Below are positions 1 through 10,165 of a DNA stretch of 64,000 bases, one piece after another. The stretch is taken from assembly GCF_001311925.1 (NCBI RefSeq), contig NZ_BBCG01000007.1, positions 1 to 64,000 of the forward strand. Direction: 5' to 3'. Within the stretch, counting starts at the first letter, position 1. Each line of letters begins with the position of its first letter. This DNA comes from Cellulosilyticum ruminicola JCM 14822. GTDB taxonomy: Bacteria > Bacillota > Clostridia > Lachnospirales > Cellulosilyticaceae. The translations under genes were made by a program, and so were the position numbers. The notes beneath the pieces are model-generated. The model did no database searches. It worked only from the letters and a program-made list of their open reading frames with translations, and was not told the DNA's origin.

Positions 1-1
1 T

Positions 2-229
2 TATATTAAGCTTACCAATAAAAGAGCTGGTGTAGAAGGCATTCCATCAGCAATTCGAAAAAAATATCAAGTAGATGCCATACCAGTTCGTGGCCTTTTG
101 CGCTCAAAAATAGTGTTTGGCTTTAAAATTGGAGCATATAACTTCAATAAACTGCTAAGATACCTTAAAAAAAGATATCTTAACTTCGGATACAATTTTA
201 AGTATAGCGATATATACATTTATTGTTAA
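2..229 (+). pseudogene. C-terminal end of a DDE transposase (cut by window edge)
   Basis: Reading from base 2 gives about 75 residues ending at a TAA at 227-229. The stretch RAGVEGIPSAIRKKY followed by PVRGLLRSK and FGFKIGA is typical, from memory, of the C-terminus of clostridial IS1182/IS5-like DDE transposases. The start lies outside the window, so I cannot say whether the element is complete. It reads toward typA but is separated from it by two hairpins. Family-level assignment is moderate, transposase assignment is good. Confidence 0.7.
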
Positions 230-270
230 AAAATTAAGTGCAATAGAGGATGTAAATAAATGTAACTATA

Positions 271-306
271 ATAAGATTTCAAAAACGTTAGTTTTTGGGA
301 TCTTAT
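271..306. terminator. 16-bp hairpin after the transposase end
   Basis: ATAAGAT plus TTCAAAAAC pairs across a GTTA loop with GTTTTTGGG plus ATCTTAT, giving a 16-bp stem with a few wobble pairs in RNA. No good T-run follows on the plus strand, so it could be either a weak terminator or part of the insertion-sequence end. Confidence 0.4.
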
Positions 307-325
307 CATAGTTTAAATCTTAAAT

Positions 326-370
326 AAAAGAATCCTGCTATCTAATAAATTAGATAACAGGATTCTTTTA
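326..370 (-). terminator. Terminator of typA
   Basis: A long near-perfect stem (AAAAGAATCCTG ... CAGGATTCTTTT, loop TAAA) begins one base after the typA stop codon. In the minus direction it ends in a T-rich tail, so it is a Rho-independent terminator. It may also stop plus-strand transcripts from the transposase. Confidence 0.9.
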
Positions 371-2191
371 TTATTTTCTTTTAGCTGCTCTTACACGTTC
401 AGATTCATTTAAGATTTTTTTACGAAGTCTGATACCATCTGGTGTTACTTCTACTAATTCATCATCTTCAATAAACTCTAACGCTTCTTCAAGTGTGAAA
501 GTTTTTGGAGGTGATAATCTAATGGCCTCATCAGCACCTGATGAACGTGTATTTGTCATTTTTTTGTTTTTACATGGGTTAACAGTCATATCTTCTTTAC
601 GAGAATTTTGACCGATAATCATACCTTCGTATACATCTACACCTGGTTTAACGAATAAGATACCACGATCTTCAAGTGAGTTAAGAGCGTATCCCATAGT
701 TGTTCCTTGTTCTTGAGCAATAAGAGCACCATTACCTCTTCTTGGAAGTTCTCCAACGTATTCTGTATATCCTTCGATTCTTCTAACCATTGTAGCTTCC
801 CCTCTTGAATCAGTGATTAACTCACTTCTGAATCCAAGAAGGCCACGTGTTGTACAAAGGTATTCAATACGAATATGACCATTTTCTGGTTCCATACTTT
901 GCATCATACCTTTACGAAGGTTAAGTTTACTAATTACTGAACCTGAATATTCTTCTGGTACAGAGATTACAACGCGTTCTACTGGCTCTACAAGTTTGCC
1001 TTCTTCATCGCGGTGCATGATAACTTCCGGTTTAGATACACCAAGTTCGTAACCTTCACGTCTCATGTTTTCAATAAGAACTGATAAGTGAAGTTCCCCA
1101 CGACCTGATACTCTATATCCATCTGTTGTATCCATTGGCTCAACTTTAAGACCTACGTTGATTTCTGTTTCTTTTTCAAGACGATCTTTGATATGTCTTG
1201 TTGTTACGAATTTACCACTTTGACCAGCAAATGGTGAATTGTTAACTAAGAAGTTCATTGCAAGTGTTGGTTCTTCGATGTGGATTGGTGTCATAGGATC
1301 AACTTTACCGATTTCCCCTACTGTTTCCCCGATAGAGATGTCTGGTACACCAGCGATAACTACGATATCTCCACTTGTAGCTTCCTTAACTGCTACTTGT
1401 TTAAGACCTTCGTATACCATTACTTTAGAAATTTTAGCTGTTCTGATTTTACCATCGTTATCAGCAATTTCTACTGTTTGTCCTTCTTTTACTCTACCTT
1501 TATAAATACGTCCAATACCAAGACGTCCTACGAAGTTATCGTATGAAAGGGCACTAATTTGAAGTTGAAGTGGTTCTTCATCTTGTTTTGGATATTCCCC
1601 TACACGTTCAATAATTGTTTCAAGAAGTGGTTTGATATCTGATCCTTCATCATCAAGTTCATATTTCATGATACCTTGTTTACCAATTCCATAAAGGATT
1701 GGGAAATCAAGTTGTTCATCATTTGCTTGAAGATCTACGAATAAGTCAAATGTCATATCCACTACTTCTTCAGCTCTATGATTTGGTTTATCAATTTTGT
1801 TAATAACAAGAATTGGTTTAAGTCCTAATTCAAGAGATTTTTGAAGAACGAAACGAGTTTGTGGCATTGGTCCTTCAATTGAATCTACTAAAAGGATTAC
1901 TGTATCTACTGTACGAATAACACGTTCTACCTCTGAAGAGAAGTCACTGTGTCCTGGAGTATCTACGATATTGATTTTGTAATCTCCATATTTGATTGAA
2001 CAGTTTTTAGAGTAAATTGTGATTCCTCTTTCTCTCTCTAAATCGTTACTATCCATAATACAATCAACGTGTTCTTCGTTTGCTCTGAAGACACCACTTT
2101 GATTTAAGAATGCATCTACAAGCGTTGATTTACCTGCATCTACGTGGGCGATTACTGCTATATTTATAATTTTCATGTCGCTCATGGGCAT
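371..2191 (-). CDS. typA: Ribosome-associated GTPase TypA/BipA
   Basis: Translational GTPase of the BipA family, about 606 residues, which acts on the ribosome in assembly and stress adaptation. The G-motifs are in order: [10 protein letters not shown] (G1), RGITI (G2), DTPGHSDF (G3) and NKIDKP (G4). They are followed by EF-G-like domains and the BipA C-terminus ([27 protein letters not shown]). The open frame extends upstream to 2257, but AAGAAGG lies just upstream of ATG CCC at 2191 and 10 bases from ATG AGC at 2185. I start at 2191; the family-typical MKIINIAV begins at 2173. Single gene with its own terminator. Identification is certain, the start is uncertain by a few codons. Confidence 0.96.
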   Translation of the reverse strand: MPMSDMKIINIAVIAHVDAGKSTLVDAFLNQSGVFRANEEHVDCIMDSNDLERERGITIYSKNCSIKYGDYKINIVDTPGHSDFSSEVERVIRTVDTVILLVDSIEGPMPQTRFVLQKSLELGLKPILVINKIDKPNHRAEEVVDMTFDLFVDLQANDEQLDFPILYGIGKQGIMKYELDDEGSDIKPLLETIIERVGEYPKQDEEPLQLQISALSYDNFVGRLGIGRIYKGRVKEGQTVEIADNDGKIRTAKISKVMVYEGLKQVAVKEATSGDIVVIAGVPDISIGETVGEIGKVDPMTPIHIEEPTLAMNFLVNNSPFAGQSGKFVTTRHIKDRLEKETEINVGLKVEPMDTTDGYRVSGRGELHLSVLIENMRREGYELGVSKPEVIMHRDEEGKLVEPVERVVISVPEEYSGSVISKLNLRKGMMQSMEPENGHIRIEYLCTTRGLLGFRSELITDSRGEATMVRRIEGYTEYVGELPRRGNGALIAQEQGTTMGYALNSLEDRGILFVKPGVDVYEGMIIGQNSRKEDMTVNPCKNKKMTNTRSSGADEAIRLSPPKTFTLEEALEFIEDDELVEVTPDGIRLRKKILNESERVRAAKRK

Positions 2192-2253
2192 TGAACCTTC
2201 TTTCCGTAATTTATCACAATTACTTATTTTAGCACAGTTTATTACATTACTCA

Positions 2254-2291
2254 ACATTTATATTCATCAAATACATTTATATTCATCAAAT
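2254..2291. repeat. Tandem 19-bp direct repeat upstream of typA
   Basis: The 19-mer ACATTTATATTCATCAAAT occurs twice back to back (2254-2272 and 2273-2291), just upstream of the typA start. The rest of the 2258-2566 gap is AT-rich, and apart from the terminator at its left end I see nothing else in it. Confidence 0.8.
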
Positions 2292-2494
2292 GCATATATG
2301 CTTAAATAGTGTTCTTTAGTATTTAGTAAGCCACATTTATATCTTATTTATACTGTAAAATATGACTAATCACTCTGCCTAGCATAACATACTTTTATAT
2401 TTCACTCTATGCTAATTTTTAACTTTTCTTTAAGTAATAATCTCAGTTCTATTGTTAAATTTTATAAACCATTTTTACTTATTCAAATTTTAAA

Positions 2495-2545
2495 AATAAA
2501 GAAGTTACCCAAAATATTATTTCAGATAACTCCTTCTATTTAAAA
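2495..2545 (-). terminator. Terminator of the rhamnogalacturonan lyase gene
   Basis: Read on the minus strand, GAAGGAGTTATC pairs imperfectly with GGGTAACTTCTT across a loop of about 15 bases and is followed by TTATTTTT. It sits 22 bases beyond the stop codon of the lyase gene. Confidence 0.7.
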
Positions 2546-2566
2546 TATCTGTGATTATTTTACTTA

Positions 2567-5296
2567 TTACTTAATAGTAACATTTGTAATTGTTACATTT
2601 GAATCCCCTTTACCAAATGAGCAGCCTGTTGTAAAATTCTCTTCTGCTTTCCACTCACTTTGCCATGTTGGATTATTGATTGTATAAGTATTGCCACTAT
2701 GACTTATAAGTTCTGCATTCCAAAAATTTGTAATTTCTCTGCTTGAGGTAAATGTACAAGTCCAACCATTTAATGTTTTGCCTGTTGTATTTGTAAATGT
2801 GATTTCACCTGTTGCACCATCTGTCCAATCTGATGTTATCTTTACATTAGCCTTATCTGGTGTATTCGTTGATGTCTGTGATGCCTGGTTTGATGTCTGT
2901 TCTATTGATTTTGCTCCATCACAGGCCTCAAATACCCAGATTTGATTTGTTGCCGCTCTATAAGTGTATTCTAATACATTGGCACCATCTACTGTAGACT
3001 TACCTGCTACATCTAAGCCTTTTGTATCTTCTGTACATCTAGCTACAATACCATATGTATCATTTTGTGATGTACGGATTAACTTAAATTCTTGTGCTGT
3101 CAAACCGTTTGCTGTGTATGTTTGGATATTTGTACTGTCTTCATTTTTGCCATAGTCTACATCTAACATATAGCCTTGGCCATTTTTAAGTGTGACATAA
3201 CCATTACTTGTATTTGTTAAATACCATTTTTGACCTGATACACCTGTACCTGTACCAATTTCTACATTTTGTCCATTTGCACCTTTATTATCTTTTACTT
3301 GAAGATATTTTTGTGCATTTACATTTTTAATGTAATACCAACCATTATTTAAAGTTGCATAATCTTTTCTAATAGTATCTGTAGTTACACCAGTATTTTC
3401 ACCACTTGTAGAAGTATTAGTTACTGCTTCTTCTACATAATTACCTGGTGTATATAAATTAGCCGCCGGCTGACTTGTATGTTTTGGTCCAATATAAAAA
3501 CTTGTATGTGGCGGCTGATTATACGCTACATTTTGCCATGCAATACCTAGGCGATATACTGGATCATGCATAAATGTATAGAATCTGTAATTCGTTACAT
3601 CTGTTGTCATAAAAATCCTAAGGGCACTACTATCTGTAAGCGGTAACATAACTTCTTCACGCCAATCACCAAATAAATCTGCTTGAAGCGAAGGTGTTGC
3701 CTTAGTTGTATTACATGAAGTAACTCCATTGAATGTTACATATGTATCCGTTCCATGAGTTGTACTATTGTATTTATCAATACGGGTTCCATCAAGTTGT
3801 TCTCGATATAAATCACCGTCCCACCAAGTAGCAAAGTTAACTGATGTAACTTTTGCCGAAATGGCTGTTCCATTTTTGTCATAGCAGCCAGTAGTTGATC
3901 TAGCAATATACGGGAAGAAATCTGCCCCAAAGTTCCCAATAATACCTCGGCCTACATCTCTTCCTCCATCTACTTTCCAAAGCACTTTTCCTGTAGCTGC
4001 ATCATGAACTTCTGTACATTTTTCATCTTCATGTACCTGAAATACTTCAAGCCCTGGTCTATCCGGATCTAAATCACTTACATGCATAGCATCCCCATGG
4101 CCTAAGTCTGTAGAATAAAGTAGCTTACCATTATGATCAATTGCTGCACTACCATAAATAATTTCATCACAGCCATCTCTATCTACATCTGCTACTGATA
4201 AATTATGATTTCCTTGCCCCGCTGCTGCTGCGTTACCTGAAGCATTTGAATCAAATATCCATTGTCTCTTAAGACTAGCACCATCAAATTTATAAGCTAC
4301 TAGTACAGCTCTTGTATAATAGCCACGGCACATTACTAGACTAGGCGTTTTACCATCTAAATAAGCGATACACGCTAAAAAACGGTCTACACGATTACCA
4401 TATTTATCTCCCCAACTAGAAACATTCCCACGAGCCGGTGTATAGTCAATAGTTGTTATCTCTTTCCCTGTCTGACCATTAAATACTGTTAAGTATTCAT
4501 TGCCGGTTAGAATATATCCAGATGAATTACGATAATCTGCATTGGCATTCCCGATTACTTTGCCTGCGCCATCTACTGTGCCATCAGAAGTTTTACACGC
4601 TACTTCTGCTTTTCCATCTCCGTCTAAATCATAGACCATAAATTGTGTATAGTGTGCACCTGCTCTAATATTTTTACCAAGGTCAATACGCCAAAGTTGT
4701 GTGCCATCCATTTCATAGGCATCTAAATATACATTTCCTGTATAACCACTTTGGGAATTGTCTTTTGAATTTGATGGATCCCATTTCAATATAATTTCAT
4801 ATTCTCCATCCCCATCTACATCCCCTATAGAAGCATCATTAGCACTATAGGTGCAAGTTGAACCATCTTTCATTTTCATTGGAGTAGGTTTATTAATGCG
4901 TACATCTAAGTAATTTTGACTAAATGCCTTTATAACTTTACTTTTTGTTTTTTCTACACCATTAATAACTGTAGTGACATAATATGTATCATTTATACTT
5001 CCTGATGAATCCACATAATTTGTACTCGTTGTAAGTGGTGTGTTATTTAAACGTTTACCATTCTTGTAAACATAAAAACCTATATTACTAGTATCTGTAC
5101 CTAACAATCTCCAAGATAAATAGACACCATTATTTATCTTATTCGCGATAAGCCCCCTATCTAATGCTTCCATTTGTCTTGCCTGTGCTGCATATGTTGC
5201 TACACTTGGCATACTTACAAATGTTGCTCCAAACATAGAAGCTACTGCTAGATACGATGCAGTTTTTCTCACTACTTGTTTTAACTTCTTGTTCAT
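2567..5296 (-). CDS. Secreted rhamnogalacturonan lyase (PL11) with ricin-type and CBM2-like modules
   Basis: A 909-residue exported enzyme. Residues 1 to about 37 are a signal peptide ending near TYAAQA. About 40-135 is a fibronectin-like fold, and about 135-620 is a PL11/YesW-type beta-propeller rich in Ca-binding DxDGDGxxE loops (DVDGDGEYE, DLDGDGKAE, DVDRDGCDE). About 645-795 looks like a ricin-type beta-trefoil (YYIKNVNAQKYLQV, QKWYLTN, NQIWVFE). About 815-909 resembles a CBM2 cellulose-binding module (NGWTCTF, FWNAEL). PL11 enzymes cut rhamnose-galacturonate bonds of pectin RG-I. The cellulose-binding module would dock it on plant walls. Monocistronic with its own terminator. The nearby decayed sugar ABC operon may once have imported its products. 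Catalytic class is firm, module families are by motif recall. Confidence 0.9.
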   Translation of the reverse strand: MNKKLKQVVRKTASYLAVASMFGATFVSMPSVATYAAQARQMEALDRGLIANKINNGVYLSWRLLGTDTSNIGFYVYKNGKRLNNTPLTTSTNYVDSSGSINDTYYVTTVINGVEKTKSKVIKAFSQNYLDVRINKPTPMKMKDGSTCTYSANDASIGDVDGDGEYEIILKWDPSNSKDNSQSGYTGNVYLDAYEMDGTQLWRIDLGKNIRAGAHYTQFMVYDLDGDGKAEVACKTSDGTVDGAGKVIGNANADYRNSSGYILTGNEYLTVFNGQTGKEITTIDYTPARGNVSSWGDKYGNRVDRFLACIAYLDGKTPSLVMCRGYYTRAVLVAYKFDGASLKRQWIFDSNASGNAAAAGQGNHNLSVADVDRDGCDEIIYGSAAIDHNGKLLYSTDLGHGDAMHVSDLDPDRPGLEVFQVHEDEKCTEVHDAATGKVLWKVDGGRDVGRGIIGNFGADFFPYIARSTTGCYDKNGTAISAKVTSVNFATWWDGDLYREQLDGTRIDKYNSTTHGTDTYVTFNGVTSCNTTKATPSLQADLFGDWREEVMLPLTDSSALRIFMTTDVTNYRFYTFMHDPVYRLGIAWQNVAYNQPPHTSFYIGPKHTSQPAANLYTPGNYVEEAVTNTSTSGENTGVTTDTIRKDYATLNNGWYYIKNVNAQKYLQVKDNKGANGQNVEIGTGTGVSGQKWYLTNTSNGYVTLKNGQGYMLDVDYGKNEDSTNIQTYTANGLTAQEFKLIRTSQNDTYGIVARCTEDTKGLDVAGKSTVDGANVLEYTYRAATNQIWVFEACDGAKSIEQTSNQASQTSTNTPDKANVKITSDWTDGATGEITFTNTTGKTLNGWTCTFTSSREITNFWNAELISHSGNTYTINNPTWQSEWKAEENFTTGCSFGKGDSNVTITNVTIK

Positions 5297-5558
5297 CCCA
5301 ATCTCTCCCCCTATATCTTATTTTTTCTACCTTACTTCTTATTGACTTTTAGATGGCATAATATTTTTCAGATAATATACAACCCTCCTCTCCTTTTTAG
5401 TAAACTTTATGCTTCATTATAGATAGTGTATGTATAATTTTTCAATATTTTTAGTTTAATGTGTATTATAAATAATATTATTATACATTTGTTTTATTTA
5501 TATTCCACAGCACTATAAGGTGTTTTAATAAAATAACTATGATATTTTAGACAACAAA

Positions 5559-5585
5559 AAAGATGACCTAAAACAGGTCATCTTT
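5559..5585 (-). terminator. Terminator of the ferredoxin gene
   Basis: Perfect 11-bp stem AAAGATGACCT/AGGTCATCTTT, followed in the minus direction by TTTTTTGTTG. The 5297-5558 stretch beyond it is very AT-rich and presumably holds the lyase promoter, but I cannot pick one out. Confidence 0.9.
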
Positions 5586-5607
5586 CTATGTAAAAGTTTG
5601 AATTAAA

Positions 5608-5781
5608 TTATTCTGCTAAAGCTGGTGCACCTACTGGACAAACACTTGCACATGCACCACATTCGATACAATCTGCTGCAGCGATTTCATATTTTCCATC
5701 ACCTTCAGAAATACATCCGATTGGACATTCTGCTTCACATGCTCCACAGCTGATGCAATCTTCACTAATTTGGTATGCCAT
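5608..5781 (-). CDS. 2[4Fe-4S] ferredoxin
   Basis: Small (57-residue) bacterial ferredoxin, an electron carrier for anaerobic metabolism in the cytoplasm. Two cluster motifs are visible: CISCGACEAECP and CIECGACASVCP, each CxxCxxCxxxCP. The start at 5781 (MAYQIS) is set by GGAGG six to eight bases upstream. The longer frame to 5826 lacks a ribosome site. It stands alone between two terminators. Its length and spacing are standard for clostridial ferredoxins. Confidence 0.96.
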   Translation of the reverse strand: MAYQISEDCISCGACEAECPIGCISEGDGKYEIAAADCIECGACASVCPVGAPALAE

Positions 5782-5871
5782 AATAACACCTCCGTATATG
5801 TTTATTTCAAATTTATGATATCTCATAGGCCTTCCTATGTCAAGAAAATTTAAACTTCAATTATATATAAT

Positions 5872-5909
5872 ACAAAAAGTTATTACAATTATGCAATAAC
5901 CTTTTTGTA
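5872..5909 (-). terminator. Terminator of topB
   Basis: ACAAAAAGTTATT pairs with AATAACCTTTTTGT. In the minus direction the stem is followed by a T-rich end, immediately after the topB stop. Confidence 0.85.
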
Positions 5910-5912
5910 TTT

Positions 5913-8156
5913 CTAATTAATGAATTCTTGTTCCCAATTGAAATATCCTGTTTGTTCATTTCTAACGTATTTTAAATAAGCAGCATAAGTACTTCCATTG
6001 CGGCTTTTCAAATTACGGAAGCCTACTTTACCATTTTTAAGAAGTAATTCTACCATAGGACGTGTTACCGTTTTTCCTAGCATAGCAATATATTTATCAT
6101 TTTTCCAAATAGTATATTTGCATCCACCTTTCCAATTGACACAGCCAAAGGCCTTATCACTTTCTACAATAGCATTACCACAGATTGGGCAAACACCTAC
6201 CGGTTCCATATTTTTAGGCACTTCTACTTTTGTCCCACTAAGCACCTTTGTATCATTCTTAATAGCATCTACAGCCTCTGCCGTAAATTCTTTAATCATA
6301 TTTAAGAAATCATCCTTTTGGAATTTCCCTTTTTCAATATCTGATAGAGTCTTTTCAAGACGTCCTGTATATTCAAGGTCAAGAAGCTGTTTAGCTGGAA
6401 ATGCCTCTACTAAGGCCTTTCCTAAATCTGTACATACAAGGCTTTTCCCTTTAGGTTTAATATACTCTGCATCCTTAAGCTTTTTAATAGTTTCCGCACG
6501 AGTAGCTGGAGTTCCGATACTAAAACCACTTAAGATACTTGCCATCATTTTAAGTGTATCTTCTTCATTTTCTTCCTTATTATCGTCTTTTCCATCGCCT
6601 TTAAAGCTTTTACCACAAGTTTCCATAACACGTAAAAGTGTTTTTTCTGTATGCGCTTTAGGAGGCTTTCTTGTCACTTCACCTACAGTAGCTCTTCTTA
6701 CTTCTACAATTTCATCTTTAGCTACTTGCGGCAAAATCACATCTTTTTCTTTACTATCCTTTGTAGTTTTAGTCCCTTTAACTTCTAGCTTTTCAACAAC
6801 GCGCCAGCCTTCTACTAATTGTACTTTTCCCTTTGTAATGAATACGCCTTTTACTTTACCCTCTGGTACTTCTTGCACCTTGGTCACAAGTTTAGTCTCC
6901 TCATATTCTGCTACAGGTAAGAACTGCATTAAGAAACGGTTTTTAACAGCATTATAAACAATCTGTTCATCTGCTGTTAAGCCTTTTGGAATCATATAAG
7001 TTGGTACAATAGCACTATGGCTTTCTACTTTACTATTATCGAAGATTCTCTTGTTATCTACGAAGTGAATTTGCTCTTCATAAGTAAGTCCCACTTTAAG
7101 TATATCTAATACTTTCTTTGTTCTGCCTTTTAAACTCTCCTCAAGGGCTAAACTCCCTGTTCTAGGGTAAGTAATATATTTCTTCTCATATAATGACTGT
7201 GCTACCTTCAATACTTTATCTGAAGTCCATCCTTTATATTTACTTGTAATATATCCTTGTAAATTTGAAAGGTTGAATAAGAATGGGGCATATTCCTTTT
7301 TCTTCTCAACTTGCTTATCAATAATCTGTGCTGGCTTATTTTGAATAAGCTCTGCCATCTCTTCTAAAAGCTTTTTATCCTCAAACTTTTCATTCTCTTT
7401 ACCTTCTTTATCTTTCTCATAATAAGTAGCTTCAAAAGATTCATTTTGCTTTGTTTTAAAATTAGCTAATAACTTATAGTATGTGGAAACTTGAAACTGT
7501 TCAATTTCTTTGTCTCTATCGTAAATAATCTTTAATGTCGGTAAAAGTACACGGCCAATATTAAGAATTTTTTTACTTCCAGGATTATATTTCACTGTAG
7601 CAACTGAAGTTAGGTTAATGCCTATCATCCAGTCCGCCCATTGTCTACCAATCCCTGCATCTTGAAGGGATTTCATCTCTTCATTTGGTCTTAAATTGGC
7701 AAGCCCCTTTTGAACCTCTTCAGGTGTCCATTCATTTAAAAGCATACGATAAACAGGTTTTTGTTCATTAAAATATAAGAAGATTTCATCGCCAATAACT
7801 TGTCCTTCACGATCAAAGTCAGTAGCAGAAATAACACCATCTACATCTTCACGATTTATAAGGCTTCTAATAATCTCTAATTGTTTTTGTGCACCTGCAT
7901 CTACTTCTGCTTTATTTTTGCTATCACATTTAATCTTATATTTAAACTCTTCTGGTATAAACGGAAATTTTTCAAGGCGCCAGCTTTTCATTTGTTCATC
8001 ATAATCTTTTGCATCATATAACTGTAATAAATGTCCAAACGCCCATGTAATTAAATATTCGTTTCCTTCAAAATAACCATCACATCTTTTTCTAATCTGA
8101 AGTGCATCTGCTATATTTTTTGCAACAGAAGGTTTCTCCGCTATAATTACACGCAT
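5913..8156 (-). CDS. topB: DNA topoisomerase III
   Basis: Type IA topoisomerase of 747 residues that relaxes and decatenates DNA. The TOPRIM domain is at the N-terminus (IIAEKPSVAKN, then the metal-binding DFDREG near residue 117). The catalytic tyrosine lies in YITYPRTGSLALEE near residue 320. A C-terminal zinc-ribbon-like segment (CPICGNAI ... GCVNWKGGC) follows, as in Firmicutes TopB. GAGGAG precedes the ATG at 8156. No mobile-element relaxase or conjugation genes are near, so this looks like the chromosomal enzyme rather than a plasmid copy, although TopB homologues are often carried on conjugative elements. Confidence 0.95.
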   Translation of the reverse strand: MRVIIAEKPSVAKNIADALQIRKRCDGYFEGNEYLITWAFGHLLQLYDAKDYDEQMKSWRLEKFPFIPEEFKYKIKCDSKNKAEVDAGAQKQLEIIRSLINREDVDGVISATDFDREGQVIGDEIFLYFNEQKPVYRMLLNEWTPEEVQKGLANLRPNEEMKSLQDAGIGRQWADWMIGINLTSVATVKYNPGSKKILNIGRVLLPTLKIIYDRDKEIEQFQVSTYYKLLANFKTKQNESFEATYYEKDKEGKENEKFEDKKLLEEMAELIQNKPAQIIDKQVEKKKEYAPFLFNLSNLQGYITSKYKGWTSDKVLKVAQSLYEKKYITYPRTGSLALEESLKGRTKKVLDILKVGLTYEEQIHFVDNKRIFDNSKVESHSAIVPTYMIPKGLTADEQIVYNAVKNRFLMQFLPVAEYEETKLVTKVQEVPEGKVKGVFITKGKVQLVEGWRVVEKLEVKGTKTTKDSKEKDVILPQVAKDEIVEVRRATVGEVTRKPPKAHTEKTLLRVMETCGKSFKGDGKDDNKEENEEDTLKMMASILSGFSIGTPATRAETIKKLKDAEYIKPKGKSLVCTDLGKALVEAFPAKQLLDLEYTGRLEKTLSDIEKGKFQKDDFLNMIKEFTAEAVDAIKNDTKVLSGTKVEVPKNMEPVGVCPICGNAIVESDKAFGCVNWKGGCKYTIWKNDKYIAMLGKTVTRPMVELLLKNGKVGFRNLKSRNGSTYAAYLKYVRNEQTGYFNWEQEFIN

Positions 8157-8242
8157 CTTTTCAACTCCTCTATCTTCCTATTGTTACATCTTGCTCAAAA
8201 CTATAAATTTTTATAACAATAGCATCTGTTTTGCAAAAACAA

Positions 8243-8293
8243 ACATAAGGAACTGTTACATTATTCAAATACTAATGCAACAGTTCCTTATGT
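8243..8293. terminator. Long hairpin between topB and the decayed ABC operon
   Basis: ACATAAGGAACTGTT and its complement AACAGTTCCTTATGT form a 15-bp stem, extended by CAT/ATG, around a 13-base loop. TCTTTTGG follows on the plus strand and TTTGTTTTT on the minus strand, so it is probably a terminator for the minus-strand ABC operon. The rest of 8157-8485 is AT-rich and I see no gene there. Confidence 0.65.
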
Positions 8294-8485
8294 CTTTTGG
8301 CAATTCTTTCTTTTATTATAACATAACTTTACTAGAATGCACAACCCAATTCCAAACATATGTTCGTATCTATTTTTACAAAATATATAGCTTCATACCC
8401 TTGAGATTATTTACTAAGTTATTTTTTAATTTGATAGGTTTCTAATATGATAACATAAACGCTTACCGCTATGTATACTTTTAAA

Positions 8486-9897
8486 TTATTCATTTTTCTT
8501 AAATACTGCATTGATACTATCTTGAGCAAGTTGTTTATTAGCTTCTACGGCTTGTGCAACGGTTTGACCACCTTCTAACAAGTTACCGACAACTGTATTA
8601 ATTGGGTAATCTGTCACACCATCTGAGAGATCTTGTACTTCTCCCTCGCTGAAAGCAATAGCATTTTCCATATCTTTTTCTGTTTTAAATAATCTAGATA
8701 ACCATTCACGGCTAGCATCTGCTTTGATTTCATAATCGCCGCCATACCAGTCTTGAACTTCTTCAAAAATCATTAAAACATCTTCTGGATTTTCAACACC
8801 TTTAGGAATAGTAACACCAGCAGTAGCTGTCATATATGTTGTCCCTGTTGTATTACTTGAATCTATTTGGAATGGTACTACAGAATAATTGAAGCTGCCA
8901 TTGTCTCCTTCTCCAAGTACCCAGCTTTGTAAGTAGTACATTGGTGATTTACCTTCTCTATAAGCTTGTAAGTTACCATTCCATTCCCATACATTGTTAT
9001 CTGCAAGGTATGCAACTTTGTCTGTAGTATAAAGTTTATTAAAGAACTCTAAAGCTTCCATTGTTTTAATGTCTGATAAACCTTCTTTAAAGCTGCTATC
9101 AATCAAATAACCATCATTGGCTACAATGAATTGCTCAGCCATTAAAAATGGTATACCCGAAATACCAAATTGATCCACAACATTATCCCCATTTGTATCT
9201 TTTGTTGCGCTTTAGCAATTTCTAAGAATTTATCCCATGTCCATTGGCCTTTTTCATAAAGTTCAACTGGATCTTCAATTCCAAGTCCACTAATAATATC
9301 TTCATTAACGCCTAAGAAACATGCGTTAACTTGTTCATTACGTTCTGCCATGGCATAATGTTTACCATTAATCTATGTTACAGGAATTGACACATCATGT
9401 GCATTAAAGATATCAGCTTCTGATAAGTTAATATCTTCAAGTGCCATAATTTGCCCACTAACAGCTAAAGGAATAGCTTTTGCTGCTTCTAAGTTTACAG
9501 CATCTGCATATGGATCTCCAGCCATAGCACTTGTTGTAAGTTTTGTATCAAGTTCCTCATAAGGTACATTGATAAATTCAATTTTACAATTATATTTTTC
9601 TTCTACACGTTTAAGATTTTCCCATTTATAAATATCTTCAACTGTTGCTGTAGCTGAATCTGGTTCTTCTTTTAGTATTGGAGCCCAGTTATATGCAAAT
9701 GTAAATGTACGGCCATTCATATCCTTGGCTGGATATTTGTCATATGGTGCCGCTACTGATTCCTGAGTTTCTGCTTCTTCTACGGCTGGTGATTCGGTTG
9801 GTGCATCACTGCTCGTATTTGCCGCATTATTTCCACAACCTACAGGTACAATACTCATTGCACCAATTAAACCTAATGCTAAAGCTTGTTTGAATTT
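8486..9897 (-). pseudogene. Broken sugar-binding lipoprotein of an ABC transporter
   Basis: Three open segments join into one extracellular solute-binding protein of about 465 residues. The 5' segment has a lipobox (VPVGCGNN) and an N-lobe (TFTFAYNWAPILKEE). A TAG at 9373-9375 interrupts the same frame (SIPVT stop INGKHYA). Near 9190-9200 an extra GC dinucleotide (AAAGCGCAACA for AAAGCAACA) shifts the frame, after which the C-lobe reads on to 8486 (VVDQFGISGIP). The original start codon is gone: the first signal-peptide codons are fused to a permease remnant at about 9898. Family members bind oligosaccharides at the cell surface. This is a true relic with three independent lesions. Confidence 0.9.
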
Positions 9898-10165
9898 AGT
9901 ACAACGTCTAAAAGGCTATTTCCTATAGATTCTTCTAAGGTTCTATTGAAACTTACATGTTGCATAAAGGCATATTTATAATTTTGAAGCCCTATGTAGC
10001 TCAGTGAAAACCCACCATTTTCATTAATAGATACTTTACTGACACTATAAATAATTGCCTCTACTAAGTTTGATGCAAAGAAAATCAAGAAGCCAATAAC
10101 CCAAGGTGCAATAAATACGTAGCCAAATAACATTTGTCTTTGTCTTAATGTAAGTTCCTTCTCCT
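9898..10165 (-). pseudogene. N-terminal remnant of an ABC sugar permease
   Basis: About 85 residues of a UgpA/LplB-type inner-membrane permease remain: LTLRQRQMLFGYVFIAPWV (first membrane segment), then NGGFSLSYIGLQNYKYAF and FNRTLEESIGNSLLDV. The 5' edge is joined to the large binding-protein gene near 10160, just where the permease ribosome site and first codons should be. The 3' edge is joined to the signal-peptide codons of the downstream binding protein near 9898. So the rest of this permease, and presumably a second permease, have been deleted. Confidence 0.85.

Noticed and set aside
1239-1546. Plus-strand open frames inside typA
   Set aside because: They are antisense shadows of a highly conserved GTPase, with no ribosome site of their own.
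2254-2291. CRISPR array or satellite
   Set aside because: Only two abutting 19-mers without spacers; no cas genes anywhere in the window.
2964-3939. Frames overlapping the rhamnogalacturonan lyase
   Set aside because: Both lie within the coding sequence of a well-supported modular enzyme.
5998-6957. 319-codon plus-strand frame opposite topB
   Set aside because: Long but fully antisense to the conserved TopB sequence; serine-rich composition typical of a shadow frame.
9705-9893. Plus-strand frame opposite the binding-protein pseudogene
   Set aside because: Antisense to clear signal-peptide and N-lobe codons.
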